Shown one piece after another: positions 51,419-58,485 of a stretch of DNA of 64,000 nucleotides. The stretch is taken from NCBI RefSeq assembly GCF_014193515.1, contig NZ_BLXX01000004.1, positions 248,001-312,000 of the forward strand. Direction: 5' to 3'. Position 1 is the stretch's first letter. The number at the start of each line of letters is the position of its first letter. Both the position numbers and the translations under genes were made by a program. The notes under the pieces are model-generated. The model ran no database searches. It worked only from the letters and a program-made list of their open reading frames with translations, and was not told where the DNA came from. Source of the DNA: Geomonas silvestris (lineage in GTDB: Bacteria > Desulfobacterota > Desulfuromonadia > Geobacterales > Geobacteraceae).

Positions 51419-51529
51419 ATGAAGAAGTGGCGCTGCATCATCTGCGATTATGTCCACGAGGGCGACGATCCGCCGGCAACGTGCCCGGTGTGTGGGGTGG
51501 ACTCCAGCAATTTTGAAGAGGTAGCTTAG
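51419..51529 (+). CDS. Stand-alone rubredoxin/rubrerythrin-type domain, 36 aa
   Basis: 36 residues: MKKWRCIICDYVHEGDDPPATCPVCGVDS and a short tail. Two CxxC pairs (CIIC and CPVC) and the GDDPPATCPVCG stretch match the desulforedoxin-like domain found at the C-terminus of rubrerythrins and binding one Fe(Cys)4. A separate protein of this size would be a small electron carrier, or a partner for hcp or peroxide reductases. The ATG at 51419 follows an AGGAGG ribosome binding site. A canonical terminator follows, so it is monocistronic. Confidence 0.9.
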   Translation: MKKWRCIICDYVHEGDDPPATCPVCGVDSSNFEEVA

Positions 51530-51580
51530 CGGCAGGGCCAGCCCCTAATCGGGCGACCGGCTGGGCTGGAAGATGCGAAA

Positions 51581-51607
51581 GGCGCACCGGGTGGTGCGCC
51601 TTTTTTT
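51581..51607 (+). terminator. Intrinsic terminator of the rubredoxin-domain gene
   Basis: GGCGCACC (51581-51588) pairs with GGTGCGCC (51593-51600) with loop GGGT, followed by seven T (51601-51607). Confidence 0.9.
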
Positions 51608-51729
51608 GTTTTTGCTTCAGGGTCTCTCTGGCGCCGAGCCGCGCCACGGTACTCAGGTTGGACGGCACCCGCCGGTGCGGGATGGAAGGCTTTCGTGTCC
51701 GGGAACAGCTGGGGGGTGCCGGCCGGGGA

Positions 51730-52773
51730 TCAATTCGTGGCAGTATCGTCGAGGACGCTTACGTTTTTGCCGCTGCGCTTGGCGCGGTACAGCGCCTGGT
51801 CGGCCCGGGCCAGCAACTCCTTCAACGAGCACTCACGCTTGGTGCTCCGGCTCGCCACGCCGAGACTGGCGCTGACCTGCACCTTGATGGGGCCAATCGT
51901 CAGCCCCAGCCCCGCGATCCGGCTGCGTATCCGCTCCGCCACCCGCAGTGCATCCTTGGCGCGGGTCCCCGGCAGGAGCACGGCGAACTCCTCGCCCCCG
52001 TAACGGGTGGCAAGGTCCGCGCCGCGCAGGGCGTCCCTTATTACTCCTGCGACCCCGGCGATGACCTGGTCCCCGGCGGGGTGGCCGAAGGTGTCGTTGA
52101 GCGCCTTGAAGTCGTCGATGTCGATCATGATGAGTGCCTGGGGGTGCTCCTCGCGGCGCCCCTCCTCGATTTCCAGGAGTTCCTCGAAGGCGCGCCTGTT
52201 CAAAAGCCCGGTGAGCGCGTCGCGCAGCGAGAGTTCCTGGAGTTCCCGGTACTCGTGGGCTTTCTCCAGGGCGGCAGCCAGGCACTCGCCGATGCTGGAG
52301 AGGAAATCGGTGGAGACCGCCGGACCGCCGGCCTCGCTCATCCTGAGGTTCCCCAGACCGACGGGGAACTGTACGGTGATGTCGTAACCCTGGTCGCCGC
52401 GCCCGGCCGGAACGCTGAAGCGCCGCTGCCGGGCGGGACCGGTTGCCGGCTCGGGGACCAGGCAGGCCCCTAAGGGACCCGGTTGGCCGAGGAAGCTCAA
52501 GCTCTCCATGCTGCCGCCGGGAAAGGCGAACTGGGCTCTGCTGAACCCGAAGTAGCGGTAGAGCCACTGCGCCGCGGTCGAGCAGACCTTTTTGGGGTCT
52601 CGTTCGCCGAAGATGGCGCAGCAAAAGGCTGCCAGGAAGCGGGCCTCGTTGAGCTGCTGCAGATCGCCCCGGCTCGGCTCCATCCCTTCCACGAAGTTCC
52701 AGGCAGGTGCAGACTCTTCGAAATCGTCGTATACCTGGTACGCCATTTCTGAACCACACGTTCTCGGACTCAC
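51730..52773 (-). CDS. Diguanylate cyclase (GGDEF domain) with N-terminal sensor region
   Basis: 347 residues. The N-terminal 180 have no TM and look GAF-like (LNEARFLAAFCCAIF...FFSRAQF-type segments). The C-terminal GGDEF domain has DALTGLLNRRAFEELLE, IMIDIDDFKALNDTFGHPAGDQVI, and the active site RYGGEEFAVLL. An RGAD motif five residues before GGEEF is the product-inhibition I-site. It should make cyclic di-GMP. Start at GTG 52773, with AAAGGA six bases upstream; ATG 52746 is the alternative and has no good RBS. Confidence 0.9.
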   Translation of the reverse strand: MSPRTCGSEMAYQVYDDFEESAPAWNFVEGMEPSRGDLQQLNEARFLAAFCCAIFGERDPKKVCSTAAQWLYRYFGFSRAQFAFPGGSMESLSFLGQPGPLGACLVPEPATGPARQRRFSVPAGRGDQGYDITVQFPVGLGNLRMSEAGGPAVSTDFLSSIGECLAAALEKAHEYRELQELSLRDALTGLLNRRAFEELLEIEEGRREEHPQALIMIDIDDFKALNDTFGHPAGDQVIAGVAGVIRDALRGADLATRYGGEEFAVLLPGTRAKDALRVAERIRSRIAGLGLTIGPIKVQVSASLGVASRSTKRECSLKELLARADQALYRAKRSGKNVSVLDDTATN

Positions 52774-53208
52774 TCTCGGTCCTTTCGTTGGGGCTGGCAC
52801 CCTCTGGAAAATCAGCTACGGTCCCCGTAATGAGCAACCACCGTGCCAATGTAGCCGTAGATCTTACAGGGAGAGCTACGGAGGATGGAGGGTTCCCGGC
52901 GCAGCGGACCACCTGGTGCCCCAAGGCGCCGCCAGGAGCTGGGGGCGCGGCGCTGTCCGGAAAGCTCCTGTCCCGCCATGTGGCCGCAGATCCCCGAAAA
53001 AACCTAAGCACCCGGCGCGGGCGGCTCGCCCCCTCCGGCAGGACAGATCTTAGATCCGTCTTACCAAACGCTCCGGGCTTTCGTTGCCCTGCTGCTTCGC
53101 GAAGCCGCAAAAAAAAGGCGCCGTCGTCACGGCCTTTGTCAAAAAACCGTCACACGTCGCCTTTTTTGTGTCAGAAAGTGCGCCAAACCGGGCCGCAGCA
53201 GGGTGCGA
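52774..53208. other. Spacer between the cyclase and DUF3108 genes
   Basis: GC-rich with several incidental frames, none with an RBS or similarity I recognise. The last 100 bases contain the terminator of the DUF3108 gene (53111-53167). No promoter for the cyclase gene found with confidence. Confidence 0.5.
53111..53167 (-). terminator. Intrinsic terminator of the DUF3108 gene
   Basis: AAAAAAGGCG (53111-53120) and CGCCTTTTTT (53158-53167) pair over ten bases with an inner ACGG/CCGT stem; on the minus strand the stem ends in a run of T. It lies about 40 bases past the DUF3108 stop. Confidence 0.75.
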
Positions 53209-54474
53209 TCACCTGGCCTGTTGCGGGACCGGGAGGCTCGAGGAGAGCGAGGGCGCCTGTTTCTCCTGGTGCGATTGCGACTCCGCGGAGATGAGCTCCG
53301 CGGTGACCTTGCCCAGGGCGATGGTGGTCTCCATCTTCACCGGAACCTTGCGGGCATCGTCGGTCATCCAGATCAGGAGGTCGCCGGTGCGCCGGAAGAT
53401 GCCGGCGGTTTTCTGCAACGGTTTCACCACCAGGGTCGCCACCTTGTTGAAATTGGCGAGCCGGATCTCCTCTTTGCGCAGGATCTCCACCGGTACCTCG
53501 GCGTAAACCTCGGAATCGTAGATGTGCAGGTACTCGGTCCTCCCGACCTCCAACTGCCGGTTGCGCAGGTAGTAGATACCGGAGAGCGAGTCGAGCACGT
53601 CGTCGTCCGGGACCGCGGTGCGCAGTGCGCGGCGCTGCAGGAAATCCACCCAATCGACCTGCTTTTTCCCGGGGTTGATCGTGATGAGCTCGTCGCTTTG
53701 GAAGTTCCCCTCGGTCTGGCGGATCTTGGTCATGATGTACTGCCCGTCCACGTGGCGGGTCTCGATCAGGTCGTCGACCGGGTAGAAGCTGGAGATGGCG
53801 GCGTTGGATCGGACCCTCAGGACGATGCTGGTGATCCCCTTTTCCTGCTTGGCCTCGAGCTCCGCGCTGCCGATGGGGACCCCGTGCATGGTCAGGACAT
53901 AGCTCAGCTTTTCCTGCTGGGAGGAGAGGAAGTCGCTCCCCTTCAGGCGCGGTGCCGGAGTCGGCCAGGCGGCCTGGCGCACCGTAGAGACCGCCGGCAG
54001 GGCGGGGAGCGGCGGAACCGGACGTGCGACCCGGGTCCCGGCGTGGCGCACCCTCGGCTTGCGGATCCGGGTCTGTTCCTCTTCCGGATCGGCGGCCGGC
54101 TCCGGGGGCGCGTCCTGGGCAACTGCCGGCGGCTCGGGAGCTTTCGGCGCTTCCTGCTTTGCCTGCGGTTCAGGCTCCGGTGCGGGCTTGGATTCAGGCT
54201 TTGGCTCAGGATGAGTTGCGGGGAGCTGCGCCGGCCCTGCAGCACGCGGCCTAGCCTCCGCTGCCGGCTCGGGGGCGGGTTCCGGTTCCTGGCGCGGAGC
54301 GGCCACGGCTTTCGCCTCGGCGAGGTCGACCATGACAACCGGAGGCTGCTGGACCGGCGCCCCGAAGTTGTAGCTGGCGAACATGCCGAGGAGCAGCCCG
54401 GGGAGGAAATGGAGCAGGAGCGAACAGGCGAGGCAGAGCGCGAAGGTGCGTATCTTGTGCAGGCGGAGTGTCAT
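53209..54474 (-). CDS. Envelope protein with TonB-like N-terminus and DUF3108 domain
   Basis: 421 residues. A single N-terminal TM (FALCLACSLLLHFLPGLLLGMF) is followed by a Pro/Glu/Lys/Ala-rich stretch (about 50-150, PEPKPESKPAPEPEPQAKQ) like the periplasm-spanning linker of TonB. The C-terminal 240 residues are a DUF3108 domain (LSYVLTMHGVPIGSAELEAKQ, RTEYLHIYDSEVYAEV, LIWMTDDARKVPVKMETTIALGKVTAEL), a periplasmic beta-rich fold of unknown function. Start ATG 54474 with GAGG. It lies in the same orientation as, and 150 bases from, the GSU3473-like gene. Confidence 0.85.
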   Translation of the reverse strand: MTLRLHKIRTFALCLACSLLLHFLPGLLLGMFASYNFGAPVQQPPVVMVDLAEAKAVAAPRQEPEPAPEPAAEARPRAAGPAQLPATHPEPKPESKPAPEPEPQAKQEAPKAPEPPAVAQDAPPEPAADPEEEQTRIRKPRVRHAGTRVARPVPPLPALPAVSTVRQAAWPTPAPRLKGSDFLSSQQEKLSYVLTMHGVPIGSAELEAKQEKGITSIVLRVRSNAAISSFYPVDDLIETRHVDGQYIMTKIRQTEGNFQSDELITINPGKKQVDWVDFLQRRALRTAVPDDDVLDSLSGIYYLRNRQLEVGRTEYLHIYDSEVYAEVPVEILRKEEIRLANFNKVATLVVKPLQKTAGIFRRTGDLLIWMTDDARKVPVKMETTIALGKVTAELISAESQSHQEKQAPSLSSSLPVPQQAR

Positions 54475-54624
54475 AACCTCATTATTGCAAGTTCTGCACC
54501 GTCCAAGGGACATGCGGCACTGCGCGTGGGCGCCTGAAAAAGCGTGGCACCGGACGCAGCACTCCCCGGCTCCGGCCCCTGCTGATCCGGCACAAGAATC
54601 GGGCGATCAGGGCGCAAGCGCAGA

Positions 54625-54825
54625 CTAAAGGCAGCTCAGCTGGCGCGTGCAGCAGCGGGTACGGGGCGTGACGGGGAATTTCGGACAGGGCTTCAGTGAG
54701 GAGACGGCGATCCACCCCGTGGCACCCAGGAACTCGCTGATCAACCCGTTGTCGATCAGCTCTTCCAGCTTGGACGCCAAAGCAACGGTTACACTCTGAT
54801 CGGGGCAGCGCACGAGGATTACCAT
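54625..54825 (-). CDS. GSU3473-family small protein
   Basis: 66 residues: MVILVRCPDQSVTVALASKLEELIDNGLISEF, then ATGWIAVSS and a Cys-rich tail (KPCPKF, RCCTRQLSC). The core fits a small Geobacter family (GSU3473 type) in which M-V/L-I-x-V-x-Y...L-x-x-L-I...I-x-x-F...GW is conserved; function unknown. A strong CAGGAGACTTGTC ribosome binding site precedes the ATG. The extended Cys tail (four Cys in 17 residues) is unusual for the family as I remember it. Confidence 0.7.
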   Translation of the reverse strand: MVILVRCPDQSVTVALASKLEELIDNGLISEFLGATGWIAVSSLKPCPKFPVTPRTRCCTRQLSCL

Positions 54826-55279
54826 GACAAGTCTCCTGGGCCGTCAAAAAACGGCGCTAGATGCAGCTGTTACGGGGTAGTGGCTTCAGTGGGGAACAAC
54901 TCAGTTTTATACACAACCTGCGATCAATAGTAAAGTTTAAAATACACTAACCATATCCGATACCCTGGCCTCACCAGGATCCTCACCCAGCGCGCCCCTT
55001 CAGCGGGGTCATCGAGGCCTGCCAACCTGCGGCCTGCGCAAAGAGGGGTGGCTCAAGGTCCGGCTCACTTTCGGTTGAGCCACTCCCCAAGGCAAAAAAT
55101 GAGGGGCGCCCTTTAAAGCACCCCTCCCTTTCCAGCTTCGCTCCATCTTGTCCCGATCCTGCGAAAGTCCTCCCAGCCGCTGAGAAGCCTCTCGTTTCAG
55201 GCCCCGCATTCCGGGCGATCAATCCACACACCCTTCAGAGCCTTATCTGCTACTTCCTCAACCTCAACCTTAACCTGTT
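54826..55279. other. Spacer with two tandem hairpins 3' of hcp
   Basis: The region holds the hcp terminator and an additional strong hairpin (GGGG-TGGCTCAA / TTGAGCCA-C-TCCCC, about 55044-55088). An AT-rich patch at 54900-54960 may be the promoter of the GSU3473-like gene. No gene seen. Confidence 0.5.
55094..55127 (-). terminator. Intrinsic terminator of hcp
   Basis: On the minus strand GAGGGG pairs with CCCCTC across a stem carrying TGCTTTAAAGGGCG, followed by ATTTTTTG. It lies about 150 bases past the hcp stop codon. Confidence 0.75.
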
Positions 55280-56935
55280 TCAAGCCCCCAGCGCGTGCTG
55301 CAGGTCCTGGTCCGCGGTGGTGATCGGGCCCAGGTCGTAGTTCTTCACCAGGACGTCCAGAACGTCGGGCGAGACGTAGGCCGGCAGGGACGGACCCAGC
55401 CGGATCCCCTTCACATCCAGGTAGAGCAGGCTCAAAAGGATGACGTGGGCCTTCTGCTCGTACCAGGAGAGGATCATGGAGAGCGGCAGGTCGTTCACCC
55501 CGCAGTGGAAGGCCTCGGCGAGCCCGGTGGCGATGCGGATCGCGGAGTAGGCGTCGTTGCACTGCCCCACGTCCAGAAGGCGCGGGATCCCGCCGATGTC
55601 GCCGAACTCCAGCCGGTTGAAGCGGTTCTTGCCGCAAGCCAGGGTCAGGATCACGCAGTCCTTGGGAACCTTCTCGGCAAGCTCGGTGAAGTAGTTGCGC
55701 CCGAACTTGGCGCCGTCGCAGCCGCCGATCAGGAAGAAGCGCCGGATGGCGCCGTTTTTCACCGCATCGATGACCCGGTCGGCCACCTTGAAGACCGCCT
55801 CGTGCCCGAAGCCGACCAGGATCTGCTGCCCCGGCATCTCGGGGAGGTCGGGAAGCGCGAGCGCCTTGTCGATCACCGGGGTGAAGTCGTACCCTTCCAG
55901 ATGCGGGATCCCCGGCCAGGCCACCTCGCCCCAGGTGAAGAGCCGGTCGGTGTACTCGCCGGCGGGCTTTTGGATGCAGTTGGTGTTGAAGACGATGGCC
56001 CCCCTGAAGTCGGGGAGTTCCTTCACCTGGTTCTGCCAGGCGGTGCCGAAGTGCCCGGCGAAGTGGGGGTACTTCCTGAGGCCCGGGTAGCCGTTGGCCG
56101 GGAGCATCTCGCCGTGGGTGTAGACGTTGATCCCCTTCCCGTCGGTCTGCTTCAGGATTTCCTCCAGCATCGGGAGGTCGTGCCCGGAGACCACGATCCC
56201 CTTGCCGCGCCGGGTTCCCAGGTTCACCAGCATCGGCTCGGGAGCCTGGAAGCGCTGCTCGTGTCCCTGGTAGAGGAGCTCCATGGTGCGCAGGTTCCAC
56301 TTGCCGCATTCAAGCGAGAGGTTCACGAAGTCGTCCAGGGTGGCCTGCGGGTTCTCGGTCATGGCCATCGAGCGGTGGATGAAGGCGTAGATCTCGTCGT
56401 CCTCCTGACCAAGCTCCGTGGCGTGCCAGGCAAAGGCCGCCATCCCCATCAGCCCGGAGATCAGGATCTCGATCCCGGAGAGGATGTTGGGATCCTGGTG
56501 CCAGGTTAAGACGCCGTGCTGGCGCCCCTGTTCGACGAGCCCCTGGGTGTCGCCCGCCGGGGTCCACTGGGCCGGCCCCTCGGTCAGTTCCGGTGCGGCG
56601 CTCCCGTTCTTTGCCTGGAAGGCGTCCTGGTAGAGGACTTTGGCCCGCTCCTTCATCAGGTGGCACTTCCTGAGCCGGCGCGCGATGTCCTCCGGGTCGA
56701 AGTTCACGTTGGTCACCCGGGTGAAGAAGCCGTCCAGCATGAAGCGGTCCACCTCTTGGTCCTTCTGCCCCAGCCGGCGCGCCTGGTCCGCGTAGAGCGC
56801 GACCCCCTTCATGCCGTGGATCATCAGGTCGAGCAGCGCGGAGACCTGCGGGTCCTTGCCGCAGTTCCCGATCACGTCGCACCCCACCCCACGCGCCGCC
56901 TGTTCGCACTGCCGGCAGAACATTTCCTTTTCCAT
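55280..56935 (-). CDS. hcp: Hydroxylamine reductase (hybrid cluster protein, class I)
   Basis: 551 residues. The N-terminal motif FCRQCEQAARGVGCDVIGNCGK has Cys spaced C-x2-C-x8-C-x5-C, that of the class I [4Fe-4S] type. Downstream ligands of the hybrid Fe-S-O cluster are recognisable: the His/Glu in ECGKWNLRTMELL, Cys in NTNCIQ, IGGCDGAKFGRNYF, and ACGKNRFN, with GDIGGIPRLLDVGQCNDAYSA. It reduces hydroxylamine and, physiologically, nitric oxide and acts as a protein S-nitrosylase in some bacteria. Start at ATG 56935 with AGAGAGGACGAAC; a longer upstream frame runs through an unrelated repeat-like region. No adjacent hcr. Confidence 0.95.
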   Translation of the reverse strand: MEKEMFCRQCEQAARGVGCDVIGNCGKDPQVSALLDLMIHGMKGVALYADQARRLGQKDQEVDRFMLDGFFTRVTNVNFDPEDIARRLRKCHLMKERAKVLYQDAFQAKNGSAAPELTEGPAQWTPAGDTQGLVEQGRQHGVLTWHQDPNILSGIEILISGLMGMAAFAWHATELGQEDDEIYAFIHRSMAMTENPQATLDDFVNLSLECGKWNLRTMELLYQGHEQRFQAPEPMLVNLGTRRGKGIVVSGHDLPMLEEILKQTDGKGINVYTHGEMLPANGYPGLRKYPHFAGHFGTAWQNQVKELPDFRGAIVFNTNCIQKPAGEYTDRLFTWGEVAWPGIPHLEGYDFTPVIDKALALPDLPEMPGQQILVGFGHEAVFKVADRVIDAVKNGAIRRFFLIGGCDGAKFGRNYFTELAEKVPKDCVILTLACGKNRFNRLEFGDIGGIPRLLDVGQCNDAYSAIRIATGLAEAFHCGVNDLPLSMILSWYEQKAHVILLSLLYLDVKGIRLGPSLPAYVSPDVLDVLVKNYDLGPITTADQDLQHALGA

Positions 56936-57240
56936 AGTTCGTCCTCTCTTAAGATTAGAGTTTGCCAACCGGAAGAGTGTTGCAGATGCGGCGAGATTTT
57001 CAAGGATGCGGGGCAGAAAGGGGCAGATAAGAGGGGAAGGAGAGCGGCGGGTTACCAGGGGGATCTGTCGAGGGAACGAGCAAAGTTCTTGTCCACGCAG
57101 TTTTGTGGCCGAATTCTCGTCCCCCCCTTTGTGAAGGGGAGGACGTGACGCCAGCTGGATGGCCTGCATTTGGGAAAGTACCTTAGTTTGGGGAATGGCC
57201 CGGCGAGCCGGTTGGCGCGCAACATGCGCCATCCGGTGCA
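56936..57240. other. Spacer 5' of hcp and 3' of the HD-GYP gene
   Basis: No gene. An inverted repeat CGTCC-CCCC-CTT / AAG-GGGA-GGACG lies at 57118-57145. I find no certain promoter for hcp nor an FNR or NsrR site that I could defend. Confidence 0.5.
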
Positions 57241-58185
57241 TCAGAGGTCGATGAGCTCGAAGAGGAGTTCCACCAGTTCGGGGTCCAGGTTCTTCCCCTT
57301 CATGCTGGTCAAAAGGGCGCGCAGCTCGGCGCCGCAGAGCCCCTTGCGGTAGGGGCGGTCCATGGTGAGAGCGTCGCAGATGTCGGCGGCCGCCACGATC
57401 TGGGCCGGCAGGGGGATCAGGTGCGCCTTGAGGCCGAAAGGGTAGCCGGTGCCGTCGAAGCGCTCGTGGTGGTAGAGCACGATGTCCTGCACGGTCTTCG
57501 AGAGGTTCGCCTTGCGCACCACCTCGGCCCCCCATTCGGGGTGCTTCATGACCACCTTGAACTCGTCCTCGCTGAGCGCCCGCTCCGCGTTCAGGATCGC
57601 CTCGGGAACCCCGATCTTGCCGCAGTCGTGCAGCCAGCTGCCGTAGCGGATCTCCTTGCGGGTGCGCTCGGGGATGTTGCGCGCCTCGGCGAGCCTCAAG
57701 GCGAGCGTGGCCACCCGGTCGCAGTGCCCCTTGGTGGAGGCGTCCTTAAGTTCGATGGTCTGGGCCAGGGAGTGCAGGATGAACTCGTCCTCGCGCTGCA
57801 GGGACTGCAGCACCCGGTAGCGGCGGATGCCGTCCTTCACGGCGAGGAGCATCTCCGATTTCTTCCACGGTTTCAGGACGAAGCGGAACACCTCGCCCGA
57901 GTTGATGGCCGCGAGTGCGGTAGCGAGGTCGGCGCTGCCGGTCATCATGATCTTCACCGTGTGCGGCGAAATCTCCTTGATGTGGCTGAGCAGCTCCACC
58001 CCGCGCATCCCCGGCATCTCGTTGTCGGAGACCACCACCGCAACCGCCTGTTCCTCCACGATCTGGAGCGCCTCGAGCGGCGAATTGGCCGTCAGCACGT
58101 TCAGGCCGCGGTTGCGGAACATGGCGCTGGTATAGGTCAGCACGCTTTTTTCGTCGTCGACAAAGAGCACGGTTTCCTGACTCAT
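57241..58185 (-). CDS. Response regulator with HD-GYP phosphodiesterase domain
   Basis: 314 residues. Receiver (1-120): TVLFVDDEKSVL and VVVSDNEMPGMRG (phosphoacceptor Asp near 54), with VKIMMTGSA and the Lys in FVLKPWKK. HD-GYP (about 140-310): KDASTKGHCDRVATLALRLAEA, WLHDCGKIGVPEAILN (HD pair), MKHPEWGAEVV, YHHERFDGTGYPFGLK (HHExxDGxGYP) and AAADICDALTMDRPYRKGL. All metal-binding positions are kept, so it probably hydrolyses cyclic di-GMP. Start has GGAGGGGAGCGC. It follows the receptor/kinase operon but across a 300-base gap; the hybrid kinase could phosphorylate it. Confidence 0.93.
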   Translation of the reverse strand: MSQETVLFVDDEKSVLTYTSAMFRNRGLNVLTANSPLEALQIVEEQAVAVVVSDNEMPGMRGVELLSHIKEISPHTVKIMMTGSADLATALAAINSGEVFRFVLKPWKKSEMLLAVKDGIRRYRVLQSLQREDEFILHSLAQTIELKDASTKGHCDRVATLALRLAEARNIPERTRKEIRYGSWLHDCGKIGVPEAILNAERALSEDEFKVVMKHPEWGAEVVRKANLSKTVQDIVLYHHERFDGTGYPFGLKAHLIPLPAQIVAAADICDALTMDRPYRKGLCGAELRALLTSMKGKNLDPELVELLFELIDL

Positions 58186-58485
58186 GCGCTCCCCTCCCCT
58201 GTCGACGTTACAACTCCCTTACTCATTGCGAGCTCCGATTCACAACCTGCGTTTGCCGGCACTGGATGAGACGGCCAGAGCCGGCTTGTAGACTCATCGG
58301 CAGGGTGCCACAAAACTGAAACGAAATCGGGGAATATCAGAAAATCTAAGCTATGCATGACGCAGCTGTGTCTAAACGGCCACTCATATGACGAGCGTTG
58401 CCCCGTTCAGCCCGGCAGGACTGCAAGAGGTTGCTGGGTGAGAGGTGGAAAAGGGGAGTTTCGGAAGCGGGTGCAGCAGGGCGCC
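58186..58485. other. Spacer between the kinase operon and the HD-GYP gene
   Basis: Both flanking genes are on the minus strand. The sequence is mixed, AT-rich near 58310-58380. No terminator for the kinase operon or clear promoter for the HD-GYP gene was found. Confidence 0.45.
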
